NCBI GenBank assembly: GCA_905250075.1
Contig: CAJNOP010000014.1
Location: 1,338,991-1,402,990 of the forward strand
DNA length: 64,000 nt
Direction: 5' to 3'
Origin: Rotaria sp. Silwood1
Taxonomy: Eukaryota; Rotifera; Eurotatoria; Philodinida; Philodinidae
In this document: piece by piece, positions 14,242-35,785 of the stretch
Numbering within the stretch: position 1 is the stretch's first letter
Layout of the letters: every line of letters starts with the position of its first letter
Made by a program: the position numbers and the translations under genes
The notes under the pieces: generated by a model
The model's database searches: none
What the model was told of the DNA's origin: nothing
Seen by the model: the letters and a program-made list of their open reading frames with translations, nothing else

Positions 14242-17200
14242 CTTTTACAAACACTTGTTCTTTTTTTTATTTGTTGCATTCTCTCTTTTAACCAAACAGT
14301 ATTCATCAGTTAGGTTTTGATGAGTTTTAAATTGCGTATCAAGATTTTTTTTCTTCAATCTATAACCGACTGCAAAATTAAGAAATTCGGTAATTTTTTA
14401 TTTTATTCCATTAATACAACCAATTAACAAATAAGATTTAATAAAATGTGCAACGTACGACTTTTATTTTCATATACTGATTAGCATAGATGCTTAACAT
14501 GTGATCTATGAACATAGTAAATAGTTCTACAATACTTCTCTTCTTTCGCAAAACTGTTATTAATTACTTCCTTCTCGAAGTTTTTACATTTGTATTTGAA
14601 AGTGTCTCTCAGTCTATTCAATTTTATCATATTCTCTTTTTCTATTTGCTCTGTCATAGTTCTCTAAAATATAATAGTCTAGTTGAATGACATCTACAAT
14701 CCAAAGTAAACACTCGTCATGTGCTATAACTTGGATATTTCGTTCTTTCAAATAAACAATAGTATCTTGTGATGTATATTCGAGTGTATTATTTTGATGA
14801 CGAATCATTTTATTTTGTCTATAATCAAGAAACGACGCATAAAAACTCCCGTTTGATAAATAGTATCTATTATATGTTCGATATATTATCTATTGACAAG
14901 AACATGCTGAATCACCTTCAGTTAAATGTAACTAAAGTTCATCAATATTGTTCCCTTCAGTTGAAACGAGTACAGCCAATAGAATATATTCTTTTCATAG
15001 AAATTTTTTTCCTTTATATTGATCGTAATTCATGATTTTTAAATTACCATTTAAATAAATATTTAACACGCGGATTTGGGTCTTGATAAAAGTATACTTC
15101 GATTAATAACTCTCATATGCGTCGTCTATCAGTCAAGCGATGATAAATAACTGAAATTTTGGGTTATCTCTATCTAGTAAAGACTATATAATGGATAGAT
15201 CAATCTGTTCCAATGACATTTTACATAAATAATATGATGAATGTCATGAAGAGATATATTAACACTAATATGACATATTACAAGCATTGATATAATAGTT
15301 GGAAGATGTTGCTTGTTTTTGTAAGATATAAAACAACAAATAATTACAGTTGTTGCTACATGACGTCAATGATAATATTTTCTATTTTTAACTATATTAT
15401 CAGTATAATTTTATCTGTCTTACCATCTTGTGGATATTCGAACTATTAATACTTTTTCATTAAGATATATTTGATAATAGTTCTTTAGTATTAAAAGGTA
15501 TATTACATAGGATATATTTATAGAAGAACATAAACATCATAACAACAACAGTAGTTTTATAGACATTAATCATTACAATAATCATCAGATCTATGCAAAT
15601 TAATAACAAGAAAAAAATTCAACAATGTATAAGTTATCTAAAAAAAATAAACTAAATGAGATCAATGTCAGCATTGATTCCTAAATTCATCTAAACAAAT
15701 ATTGTTTTTAAGAATACATAGCAACAAATTATGAAAAATATTTCTCCGATATTGAGTCTGAAATATATAAGAAACATCTCATCTAATGAATCAAATAACT
15801 AAGCAAGAATAGTTTTTATGTATGAAATTTTAAGATCTTACAGATTTTGAATAATCATAAAAACTCATCTTGTTTTGCACTGTATCCTGTATTTGAAGTT
15901 TTATTTTTCAAAAAAACTCCTAACAAGTTATGTTCAAATCTCTTTATCTAATCCAAAAAAAAATCAAATGTTCTTTTTTTATGAAACACTTTCATAAGAA
16001 AAAGTCTTTTTTTTGAAAAGCTTGTTACAACAATCGATAGTTCAAATGATTTAATTTCGGGTATTCTTTTCTATCCAGGTCTACCTTCATATAAAGCTGT
16101 AATTTACCGTATTATATGGTTCTGTACTATGATCGTAAATCTACCTAATTGTATACGGAACAATACGATCATATGGGAAGAAAAACAGAGATTACATACG
16201 AGGACAGTAAACAAGCGTTTTCTTTCTTCGTGTACAGACATTTACCATCGTGTCAGTTTGACGTTAATAAAATATCATTCTGACTGTGTCAGTAAGCAAT
16301 TCAACATTTTGCTTTAGTACATCTCACTGTATCTATTGTCTTCATTACTCGAGAAAGAACATATCAACGTCTATCAGGACGATAATTACTTTTGCCGAGA
16401 AAGTCAAAAGTAATACTGTATATTGTGGTTTCATGCCACTTGTGGTCGCAAATAGCGGTAAATTGCCGTTTGGTAGGAATAGTATTACGACTATATTTTA
16501 TCATGTCGTACATAGTTGATAACAGCTTGAAAATCGAGTACCTAACCATTTATATTACATTGAAATATGCTCATCAAGCTACGCCTATCAAATGGAAAAA
16601 AAATCATCTAAAACGATGGTCCTTATTTGACCTGAGTTAACTATCTTGTTTCTGATCGATTTTTCTTCCGAGATTCTGATTTATCGTATAAATCAGAAAA
16701 TAAAGATCGCATTTACTGAACACTATGTACGAATCATATTATTGTTATATTTAATTGCTTGACTTACTCTATATCTTCAAAACATTTGTACCAATAATTG
16801 ACACATTGAATTAGTAATATTCATGCAACTAAATATATAACATGAAAGATCATGTAAAATTGCAAATTTAAAATTAACTACTACATTAATGTATATTTCA
16901 AATAATTGAACACAAAATGATCCTGATAATATTAGGCATTCATTCTTTAGACCCGCCTCTAAAGTCAATCTTAGCCCAAATAAATTCCAATTTCATGGAA
17001 TTTTTAGCCTTATATCATGATTTTTTTCAGGAGATATTCAACAAAGAACAGTTGAAAATAATTCATTGGATAACCCAAAATTCTCTGTTGGTCTTCACAT
17101 TCTGTAGACTTTTTCTTTTTGAAATAGTATGTCAAGATGAAGAACATGATCAAGTGCTTTTCTAAATTCTTACTTTTTAAAACAAGAAGATTTTAATTAC

Positions 17201-19550
17201 TCAAAAAATGACGCTGTATCTTAACACGTTCTTTCAAACAAAAAAAAAGAAGATCATTGGCTACAATAAAGTATCTTCAATAATGGTCGGATGCACGATC
17301 AAACAGAACAGAATAAAAGATTTTCCAATTTATCTGAAAAGAAAACAAAATACAAAATAACGATTCATGTCATATATGAAAGATCAGACATCAGACTATC
17401 TTTTCATGCATTTATATCAGTTATTATATTTCTCAAGAAAATTCACTCTTTTTTAAAATGAAGATTTTAAATGAATTTTTTGATTTATCTTTTAAACTTA
17501 AATAAACATATTGCAACTATTGAAAATCTTTCTTGCTTATGCATAAAACGAGCAAATATTGCTTCATCAAAATATTTCATTGCGCCTAATAAATAAAATT
17601 GACACGTTACAAAACTCATTTACTAAAGAATACATCAATTGTTTATTTTTATATATCTTTAGAATAACTTGATATAATATGAATATTAAACTAGTAGCAT
17701 AAATAACTCTTTTCACATTCAATCGTTTTTTCGTGATTCTATTTACTATAATTCTATTTTCTTTTACGCATGAATCTTATGTTGTTCTTGTATTTGGTTG
17801 TTCAGCTAAATCAATAACTATATCAATACATCCGAAATCTCTATTTGACCCATTGAAACTTCAATAACTTCATCGTATGGTTTTAATTGTTCAATTTTTT
17901 CTTACACATTGTGAAAGCATATATGAACAAAAAACAAACTAAATATGAACATAAGAAAATAACATACAAGCGATTAAACAAGATATATATTTATTTAGAA
18001 TGTTTAAGAAAAATATTTCCTAATATTACCAGCAACACTGGTAATAAAAATGACTTTAGGAAAATTTACTGTTATCATATGGAGACGACATATTTAATGT
18101 TTTAAACCAAAAGTTAAAGATTTGTTATATAAAATATTAAAAACATATATGCACACATGTGTTACACTTGAGTAAACCTTACAGTAATCCTTTTTTTTTT
18201 CTTATCAACGGAAAAAACATGAAACGATACTAATGAGAAATGAAAAATGCAGAATCTGCTGCTAAATCGAAAAATTTCTTTGCTATCAAAGTAAAAGAAA
18301 AGTCAAATTCTCTTTTTTACTCATAACTTAGACAAGTGAAATCGATTTACTGTACACACAAAAAAGCTATATAAACAGTTATTCTTTATTAATCATAAAT
18401 TAATATAAATACATTTTCATTGTAAAAAAAAAAAGAAAACTAATGGATTGTATAGTAAAATACAAGAAGAACCTGTTCCAATACTTTCTTATTAATAAAT
18501 AAGTAACACAAACTACATGTGTAACAGACTTATACTCATTACAATAAAATAAGTATTTCTTTATTTGAATTCCCAAATCAAAAAAAAACAAATTCCTAAA
18601 TTTCCCTCAACGCTCGTTGGCACACACACGTAGGTTCTATATGTCTCTGAGAAACAATCCTTCAGTCACCTCTCTGTAAACTCATTAGAGTTTTTCTGAT
18701 ATAATATTTCTTTTACTTGAACTTCTTATTAATATTAGAATCTATTTTAACTAATAATTGTTTATTTTTCTTTTTATTTAACAGTTAAATTTATAAGAAT
18801 TGTAGAATTTATATATGTTAAGATTTGATTATAGATCCAATGTATAATGAACATCTTAAATAGCGTTCTTCTGTATTGAATTTTAAAATCGATTGAATAA
18901 CATAGATTATGTAATTCACTGAATTCAATCTTTTATGATAAAATTTATTATGTTATGTAGATATTTGTATAAGCTGTTTATAAACATTTCAATTGCTTCT
19001 AAATTATTAAGCCACTTCCATAAATCGACTATTTCTTTTTTTTTTTTTTCGTTACATGTTGTATTAACAATGTAACAGCTTTCTATTTTCAAAAGATATC
19101 ATTATTGTAGTGTGATGACAACACTTTGCGTGTCAACATCACTGTCAACTATGCACTCTTTTGTTTTATATGACACTAAATCTACAGAAATATCAATTAA
19201 AATTGAATATATACACTAAGAATTAATACGAATAGAAACATTTTTGTTAACTACCACTCGAAAAAAAAAGTAATATAATTCTTTATACAAATAAATTTTA
19301 TTCGATTCGTTTGTTGTTGCAAAAAGACAAACATCCTATAAGCAATAAATCATGTGTAAATGTAAAAAAAACCGAAAGGTCAATAAATTTTTCTTAAATA
19401 GAAAATCTATGAACATAATTCTATTTCAAAGAATTCAACTTTTTTTTTTATTTCATTTTATTATATTTAAAATACAAAATTATTTCGTTATAATTTCCAA
19501 AATAAACAAATCATTTTTATATATTTTTTAATCATTATTTTTAAATTTAA
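14242..19550. other. Intergenic, no supportable gene
   Basis: A 5.3 kb AT-rich stretch between the tRNA and the HMGB leader. Several open frames of 60-90 codons overlap on both strands (for example near 14.6-15.0 kb and 16.3-16.6 kb), but none has a recognisable domain, a linked exon or a plausible composition. I see no RNA gene or clear repeat structure here. Confidence 0.55.
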
Positions 19551-20085
19551 TTGCTTTTTTTTTTCTTCTCACTCTCTCTCTCTCCCATCGAATATGAAAA
19601 TTTAACAAATTATTTGCCATCCTTTACACTGCTGTTACATTTTTCTATGCGTATGCACACACACACACATACACACATAGCAGGCAAGCTGTTTCGCGCT
19701 GTCGTCGTCTTTATTCCCCATTCTTTCTTTTCCTTTTCATATTATAGTGTATGTGTGTTTCTCGACGTAGAAAGACAAGCGCGGACACGAACACACATAG
19801 TCGACTGCTTTATGTTTAAAAAAAAAAAAAAAAAGCAACGACCGAGCGAGAGAGACAGGCACGTCATGTTTGTGCGTTTTCTTCTATTCACCACTGCCTG
19901 ACTAGGTCACATTTCTCTCTTGTTCGTTGTTCATTCATAGTCAAAGAGAGAGCAAGGCGAGATCGTATTTATTCATTTGTTTTGTGTGTTCAAATTCAGT
20001 TGCATTCGTATATACGTTTTCTTCTAGATACATCTTCTATTATCGTATATACGTAAACTTACATACATACATATATATATTAACA
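19551..20085 (+). promoter_or_regulatory. Upstream region and 5' leader of the HMGB gene
   Basis: The stretch is locally richer in GC than the preceding 5 kb. It contains a pyrimidine run, an interrupted (CA)n run around 19653-19680, a poly-A tract near 19818-19834 and GA-rich sequence around 19845-19960. It probably holds the promoter and leader of the HMGB gene. An open frame of 116 codons here is made of these low-complexity tracts and is not a credible protein. No TATA box is clear. Confidence 0.5.
19653..19680. repeat. Interrupted (CA)n microsatellite
   Basis: About twelve CA units with one TA interruption, 410 nt upstream of the HMGB start codon. Confidence 0.8.
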
Positions 20086-20598
20086 ATGCCTCGTAATACT
20101 TCTGGTACATCGAAGAAAGCAAGCAAAGATCCAAATGCACCAAAACGACCATTATCAGCATTTTTTCTTTTTTCACAAGATGAACGTCCTGATATAAAGA
20201 AAAAAAGTCCATCGATGTCTGTTGGTGATATTTCGAAAGAAATTGGGGCTCGATGGAAAAAAGTTAGGTAAGTTAAAATATTGTATTCTTAATATTTTCA
20301 TTATTATTATTATTATTATTATTTTAGTGATGATGTTAAAAAACGTTATGAACAAAAGGCTGCTGTTGAAAAACAAAAATATGAAGCACGTCTTTCGGAA
20401 TATAAGAAAAGTGGTGGTGGTAGTTCACCAGCTAAAGCAACAAGCAAAGGTGGTTCATCAAAAGCAGCAGCAGCAGCATCAAATAAAAAATCACCTAAAA
20501 AACCTGCACCAAAAAAATCAGCTAAATCGAAATCATCTGAAGAAGATAATGATGATGATGATGATGATGAAGACGATGATGAAGAAGATGAAGATTAA
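20086..20598 (+). CDS. HMGB-type protein, single HMG box with acidic tail
   Basis: Two exons (20086-20267, 20328-20598), 150 residues, predicted nuclear DNA-bending chromatin protein. The HMG box spans about residues 17-85 and opens with KDPNAPKRPLSAFFLF; ARWKKV and the YEQKAAVEKQKYEARL stretch complete the fold. A Lys/Ser/Ala/Pro-rich linker (about 90-128) is followed by an acidic tail of almost only Asp/Glu (about 130-150). The vertebrate HMGB1-3 plan has two boxes plus a tail; here there is only one box, as in plant HMGB or yeast NHP6-like proteins, with the acidic tail kept. The intron splits a Ser codon in the box and contains a (TTA)n run. The start follows AACAATG. The cystine-knot gene lies 423 nt downstream on the same strand. 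Confidence 0.93.
20300..20322. repeat. (TTA)n microsatellite in HMGB intron
   Basis: About seven TTA/ATT units fill the 3' half of the 60 nt HMGB intron, ending just before the acceptor. Likely length-polymorphic. Confidence 0.85.
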
Positions 20599-20827
20599 AC
20601 AATTTATATAATCCTCTTTTTTTTTTCTTTCTTTTTTCGTGTCGAGTTATGAAAAAAAAAATTTCTTTTTTCTTTTTTTTTCTGTGTACTAATTGTTGTA
20701 GAATGACACACTTGTATGTATGAACTTGTGTACTTGTCTTGCTCTATATTTTTTTGTATACAACTCTTTATTTCTGTGTATTAACATTACTATATTTGTT
20801 CTTGTTGTTGTTTCCACTGGCAAAAGA

Positions 20828-20833
20828 AATAAA
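20828..20833 (+). terminator. Poly(A) signal AATAAA, HMGB
   Basis: AATAAA 230 nt after the HMGB stop codon, followed within 20 nt by an A-rich tract; well placed for the 3' end of this gene. Confidence 0.5.
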
Positions 20834-21021
20834 TGATGTAGTGAAAAAAAAAATGTTTAAGATTAAAAAAAAAGACTTCTTTTATTATAAAAAATGATGA
20901 AGATGAGGAAAAAAAGAAGAAGATTTAAGCAAATAATGAAGGCAACTCTTATATGACTAATTTTTTTCAATTTATCATTCTTTTCTCTTCTATTTTTTTC
21001 ATCGTTTTCACTCATTAAACT

Positions 21022-21393
21022 ATGATGGCTATTGCAATGATGTTGCATCTTATTTTCTATATAGTTGTAACGGCAAAAATATCAAAAATTCATCCATGTT
21101 ATATGGAAACTTCTATAGAAGTATTAAATATTCGTGATTGTTTAAATACTTCAATACAAATCGAAACAAGATATTGTCGAGGTTCATGTTATTCACAAGA
21201 TTATCTTATTTATGATTGGCAATCTGAAGGAAAATCTTATCGACATCAACATCATATTCATTGCTGTTCACCAAATATTACAATATCTCGTGAACTAAAA
21301 GTTATGTGTAATGATAAACAACTACGAATAATCAAATATCCTTTTGTTCAACAATGTCAATGTAAATCATGTACTAATGATTGTATTAGTTGA
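21022..21393 (+). CDS. Secreted cystine-knot protein, glycoprotein hormone alpha-2-like
   Basis: Intronless, 123 residues. An N-terminal hydrophobic segment (about residues 2-18) looks like a signal peptide. The cysteine pattern after it (HPC, RDC, YCRGSC, HCC, MC, QCQCKSC) is that of C-terminal-type cystine knots of glycoprotein hormone and bursicon subunits: GxC in the first motif, adjacent CC, then CxC near the end. HPC near the mature N-terminus, YRH before the CC pair and two N-glycosylation sequons (NTS, NIT) fit GPA2, the alpha subunit of thyrostimulin. Bursicon or another CTCK protein is the alternative. It would act extracellularly as part of a dimer; no beta partner is in the window. 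AATAAA at 21420 follows 27 nt after the stop codon. Family is confident, exact orthology is not. Confidence 0.75.
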   Translation: MMAIAMMLHLIFYIVVTAKISKIHPCYMETSIEVLNIRDCLNTSIQIETRYCRGSCYSQDYLIYDWQSEGKSYRHQHHIHCCSPNITISRELKVMCNDKQLRIIKYPFVQQCQCKSCTNDCIS

Positions 21394-21419
21394 AGACATC
21401 GTTAGAGAACAACAGCAAC

Positions 21420-21425
21420 AATAAA
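21420..21425 (+). terminator. Poly(A) signal AATAAA, cystine-knot gene
   Basis: AATAAA shortly after the stop codon in the 383 nt gap between this gene and the convergent ZDHHC gene. Confidence 0.45.
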
Positions 21426-21776
21426 AAAAAGACTTTAATTAAATTAACAAGTCTTTTCTATTTTTTCAAAGAAAAGATAAAGTAGAAACAATTAACAAAA
21501 AAAATTGTTTTGCCCCCTTTCGTATTAATACAAAGAATTAAACACAAAAAAATTTTTTTTAATACATATACATCAGCACATGTTCATTTCTTTCAAGAAA
21601 ATAATAACAATATAAACAATGAAAAAAAAAACAACAACAATAGTAGATTTATTTTCATTTGTTTGTTTTTTTTCGTTGTAGTCGACAAGCGAATTATGCC
21701 AAATAGTACAGTACTAATGAGATCAAAAACAGCAAAAAAAAAATAAATGGCGATAAGAATCACAGAGATTGTATTC

Positions 21777-30603
<8,827 letters not shown>

Positions 30604-30830
30604 CTAAAAGCAAAAATAAATTTATAAATATCAATCACAAATCATACATCATTTTCATAAGTAAATAAATAAATATATCACGCAGTATACACTCACAAAC
30701 GAAAGTTTTTTTTTTTTCTTAAATTTGGACAATTAAAAAGGAAAAGCGAAAAGAAACAGTATACAATAATGTTGACTAGATTTTGTTTTCTTTTTTTGTT
30801 TAAAAAAAAATTGAACTTGAGTATTTTGCA

Positions 30831-33800
30831 TTATAGAAAAACATAATCATCGGAAAGTGAATGTATTGGGTCATTGGTATTCTCATGCAATGATCGACCA
30901 GCATCATCCCATGAATCACGATGTGTACTATTACTTATTGTTGAATTAGTAAGTAAATTTTTTCCATTATTAGTAACTTTTTTTGCTAATGATAATGGTG
31001 AACTATTTGCCGATGATAATTTAGTTACACGAAGAAAAACATCTTCGTCGTCATTTAATGTTGGATAATCACAATTTAATGTACGTGTATGACTTTCTTG
31101 AAATGTTCCACGTTCTATACGAAATATTGGACATGTACGTCGATCATCAGACGCCATATGGCATACGTGATTCCACTACAAAATAGAAAAATAAATAATA
31201 ATAATAATAATAATAACATGAGTTTCAATTTCGAAGATTAGAATAATATTTCTAAGTATTCTTGAAAAAAAACTATCACAAAAACAATAATCAGATTTAA
31301 AGATTTTAGAATTTCGATGTATTGATTTATTTCAAACGTTAATATGCCAATTACTTTGACATTTCAGCATTAATTAGTGATAATTTCAAAAACTATGATA
31401 ATTAAGAATTCGGAATTTGTGAATAATTTTTTTGATCACCACACAGTGGCGAGCTTTCGCATAAGCAGGCGGACATGAGTTTTTTTTGCTTAGGAATGGC
31501 TTTAATTTGACTAGAAATGACATTACACAACTAAGAAACTCGTTTTTAAGAAAATAAGAGGTATTTAAAAAAAAAATTTTTTTTCGAAAAAATATGTTGA
31601 GCTACATATCATTCGATATAGTTTGATGCGCTGATTTCGAATACCATCTTGGTTTTTCTTCAAAGTGTAATACGGGTGCCTAACACTGGATTGACGACCT
31701 GAAACTTTGAGTTTTTGGACATTCTGTAAAATAGCCTAGGAAAGGTTTCATGAGTTTCCGCCACTACCATAAATAGGACACGTTCGTAGGAGCATTTGGT
31801 AAAAATTTGAGCTCGATCATACTTTATTTCTTTGTAGCGTTTACAATATACCAAGCGCTATGTTTTCACATAGGTTTTGGGGCTCGAGATCCTTTGTATT
31901 TTTACTATACTTTTAACTGGATTACGATAATTTTTTTTACCATAAAGTCCATAGGTGAGCAAGTTTTTTGCGATATTGTTTGCTTCTGGAATATTGTGTT
32001 ATATTGCCGAACGGCTTGATTTTCTTCATTTATGCCGATTTCTGTGCCCAAGCCTTGTCAGACTCTTTTCTAGAGCTCTATAAAACTTTGAGAACCACTA
32101 TTTAATGAAATGATAGATCACATATATATATATATCTATGCAAACGGTTAGATTGTGGAAAAGAATATTTTCGCATATGTCTGCCTGGCTCCCCACTGTG
32201 CACTAGTAATTTTTACTAAAATAATAATTATGTATCCGTCAAACATAATACAATGACATTGTTCTCTGAATGATGAGTACTGGGAAAATCATTACAAGTA
32301 ATTATATCTTTTGTAATATTCTTCTTTCTTTTTAAATTAATATGAATTAATTCGAGTTTATTACAAATAGATAATTAAGAATTGATTTCATTAATAGAAA
32401 AAAAACAAACAATATTCAATATTTTTTGAAAATGTTCAAATTTAAATATTTCAACATGCAACCGATCTATTCTATCATGATGACTTTCTCTGTTGCGGAC
32501 ATTTATAAAAATGAATCTTCTCAAGAGAACTATTATTCTGCTGAGGAGTATTAAATTCTTTTATGAGGATTAAAAATTGATTATCATTATAACTTCTTTG
32601 AATTATTATTCTACTTATCGATATTTTTTTTTCTATCTTAATCATTCATACAAAAAGAAAAACAAAACAATATTTACTTGTGCACAAAACATTTCAAAAT
32701 CAGCTTTATCTCGACAATAGAATCCTAATGTACAATTAGGATCCATTTTTTTTGCAGTTAATATTTTTGGTGCTGAACATGAATAACTCTAAAAGACAAA
32801 TGTTCTTTGTTAAAAAACAACAAAACAAAACATTTTTATACATACCGATGTATCAAATGTATTTTCAAGTACATTTACCGTTGTTTGTATAAAATGTGGA
32901 TCAAGATTAATAAAATTATCATCTTGAAAACCAATTATATAAACAGCATGACGTGGACTACCACCAATAATTCCAACTGTTTGTGATAATTTAAGAGCTG
33001 CTTTTAAATAATCTTCATAGATTAAATCAAGTTCATTTAAACCTAATCTTAATGGTACAAGAATTAATACTGATGTTGACCAACGTGTAGAACTATTTTC
33101 TATTGTAACTGAATCTAATGATGGATAAAGTGAAGGTTTTTTATTTACATTTGAATTATGATCTAATAATGGTGCACTACATAAATCATTAACATCTTGT
33201 CGATAGACTATAGAAAATAAAAACAAAAAAAAAAAACAAAAAAACAAAAGTAATGATTAAAATTTTACTAATAGCATCTTGACTAATATAAACACGAAGT
33301 ACTTCAGGTATTTGTTTTGCTTGAACAGCAACTTGAATAGCTTTTTTTAAACAATGAGCAGCACTTACAGGTCCAAAAAAATCACCCGGACGGATACCAT
33401 ATGATGCACCAAGTTCAACAAATCTATTTGAAAAAAAAATAATTTTTCATTAAAAATTTTACATTCAAAAAAAAATATTTACTTATGAATTCCAAATGGA
33501 CATTGAAAATTTGGAAAATCACCAAATAATCGAATAATATCAGTATAAATTTTTGTACGACGATTTATTCGATTTCCATTTCGAATACAATCAATTGAAT
33601 TTCGTTTTGGACCTTGCAAAAAGAAAAATACATAATGAAATAAAAAAAAAAAACAGTCTTTTTAATTATAATTAATCATACATTTATCTGATACTTGAAT
33701 ATTTGAATAATGTGTATTAATTGTATTTGTCATATGTATAAGGAATGTTTGAGCAAGTAACATTTGAGCACAACGTATCATACAACCCCAACCACCATCT

Positions 33801-35785
33801 GAAGTAATTATATCTCCATTACGTGAACCAGCTAACGGTTCAAATTGTTTTCGATATGAAAAATAAATTCGTTGTGAAAATAATTTTAAAAAATTTGCAG
33901 AAGATTGTTCAGATTGTGGACGAGGTGTATCATCATATGTTGTCTCTACACAAAAAAAAATCCAATAGTATTAATTCAATTTCATCAAGAGCAGAGGTGG
34001 TAGTAGAACCTATCGGGTTCAAAATTTTTGGCTTCGAATCTGATATATTGAAACTTTTTAAAATTCGATCGAATCGTACTTTGATAATACACTATATATT
34101 TTTCAGATGATTGGAGTCCCGTGGATCCGGGATCAACCCGACGAATCCTAGGGAGCAAAGTATAAGTACTATTTTTGAATCATCTTAAGTTTCTTTCCAT
34201 TCAAGATTTATTTGATGCAGAATTTCACTAAGTACGCTATTTTTGAAACATCCATATGCATTTGTTTTTTTTTTCAAATTAATCAATATATAGAAGAGTG
34301 CGCTGTGTAAATCCTCACAAAGCAAGATACTTTGCATCTAAAAAGTATGTCAATCGAGTACGAATCGTATAAGCTATTATCAGTGGAAATTTTGCCTCAA
34401 ATGATTGAAGTACTATTGAGTATTAATATAAATATTGCTCCAAACTAATATCAGAACCATATGGTTATATTATTAGTTCTGTTTATTACTATTTCAATAT
34501 TCTCAAGAAAGGAAAGCACATTACACAAGGTTTTGATTGATTATGATAGCTCGAAGGAATGACTACAATATTAATCTTTACACTTTTGTTTTGTTAGATG
34601 AAAACTGTATTGGATAATAGAATGAGAATTTTATATTCAAAAAAAAACAAGGAGTACAATATGAGTCAAAATGAATAACATATTTGAAATCATCATAAAA
34701 AACTTGAATTGATATATGTCTCAGAGAATTCAACTGATGCACACAGCGCATATAGTCAAAACAAAGAATTTAATTAAAATAAGGTTTATATTGTTTAGTT
34801 GCCTCTTCTTTTGTCTTAAAATAATGTTTGCATGATTTTCTAATTAAATTCTTTATTTAGACTGTACCCTCTGGGAGTACGTCAACTGAATTTCATGATA
34901 AAAGAAACCTTTGAAAGACGTATGAACTCTGTTAACTACCGATCAAAAATGGTATCTAAATGAAATTCTACTTTTGTAGCATCTTCTTCAATCTGTGAAA
35001 AATCTCAAGTTGTTTTTCTTTCTTTATCAAAAATAACCTGTAGAATGAATAAGAGATTGATATAGTTTCTTGGTTCTCAAGGTTATGCTGTAAGAAAATT
35101 TGCAAATGTTCTAGCAAATACTTTCTTCGTAAAATTCAACATCAAACAATTCATAAAAAAAAGGGTTACTAAAGATGGCTTTTATTGCAGTTTGATTGTT
35201 TGTTTTTTTTTTTATTTACCTTCTTTTCCATTATACATCTTACCAAGTAAATATATTGGTGAATCATTTGTACGAAAATTTGGTCGCATTTTAACAACCC
35301 AACCTGTAAGATAAAAATAGTTTGAAAAGCAAAACCACAAATCCAAACATACGATATTTCATATGATTAAGTGCTGCTGTCACTTTACTTTTAAAAAATT
35401 TATTATTATTTGATAATTCTTCATTTGTAATTGTGGGTCCTGAAGGTTCTGTTGATAGAATACGTTGAGAACTAGTTGATGGACTTCTAATAATTGTCAT
35501 AACAAAACGATCTTCAGGAGATGGTGAATTGTTTATTTTATGATTTGGTGAAGAAATTTTAAGAAATGAAGATGAATTTATTTTTGAAGTGCTCGATGTA
35601 CCAAAAGATGATTTGGATGATAATGTTGGAGATCGATCTTGTTGTGGTGACATTGGTTTAGCACAAGCAAGATCAGGTGAAATAAGATGTGAAGTTGATT
35701 GTGTTCTATACCGAGAATTAAAATACTCATTGGTATTATCATCATGAATATCAAACATCTTCGTTGATGATGATTTGAAAAACAT
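30831..35785 (-). CDS. ATG4: ATG4 autophagy cysteine protease (autophagin)
   Basis: ATG4 cleaves the C-terminus of ATG8-family proteins and removes them from lipids, controlling autophagosome formation in the cytosol. Exons: 35785-35353, 35303-35220, 33945-33682, 33612-33483, 33423-33269, 33207-32846, 32788-32678, 31175-30831; 627 residues. The peptidase C54 domain starts near residue 138 (MKYRWVVK). Catalytic Cys227 sits in GGWGCMIR; Asp458 and His460 in LDPHFIQ; IGGSPRHAVYIIGFQDD and SYSCSAPKI are also typical. Residues 1-137 are a Ser/Thr/Pro-rich extension, and a long insert lies between the two lobes, making it resemble the longer ATG4C/D class. The protein ends SDDYVFL, comparable to the C-terminal LC3-interacting motif of ATG4B. 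Intron 7 contains an inverted-repeat element. The start chosen is the first ATG in the open exon; the ATG nine codons later is an alternative. Confidence 0.94.
31195..31217. repeat. (AAT)n microsatellite in ATG4 intron 7
   Basis: About eight ATA/AAT units just inside the 3' end of ATG4 intron 7. Confidence 0.75.
31442..32200. mobile_element. hAT-like non-autonomous inverted-repeat element
   Basis: The ends are inverted copies: CACAGTGGCGAGC at 31442-31454 and GCTCCCCACTGTG at 32188-32200 (12 of 13 paired). A second pair, CAGGCGGACAT and ATGTCTGCCTG, continues the repeat, with an 11 nt insertion in the left arm. The CAGTGG start resembles hAT-family termini. The 759 bp interior contains only short open frames without a recognisable transposase. 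I could not match flanking 8 bp target-site duplications, so family assignment is tentative. It lies in ATG4 intron 7. Confidence 0.55.
33946..35219. other. Long intron 2 of ATG4
   Basis: A 1.27 kb intron with GT-AG ends. I see no coding sequence and no clear repeat, apart from a stretch around 34000-34170 that is richer in GC than its surroundings. Confidence 0.5.

Noticed and set aside
19551..19901. 116-codon open frame upstream of HMGB
   Set aside because: Made of poly-T, CA-repeat and poly-A low-complexity sequence; better explained as promoter and leader.
20222..20611. 129-codon Lys/Met-rich frame overlapping HMGB
   Set aside because: It is the HMGB coding sequence read through the intron in another frame.
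31660..32019. Open frames inside the ATG4 intron 7 element as a transposase
   Set aside because: Short, overlapping on opposite strands, without a recognisable hAT dimerisation or catalytic motif.
33682..33945. Possible frameshift just before the ATG4 catalytic cysteine
   Set aside because: A first pass suggested two extra bases. Re-reading against the overlapping opposite-strand translation showed none; the exon is 264 nt and the summed ATG4 coding length is a multiple of three.
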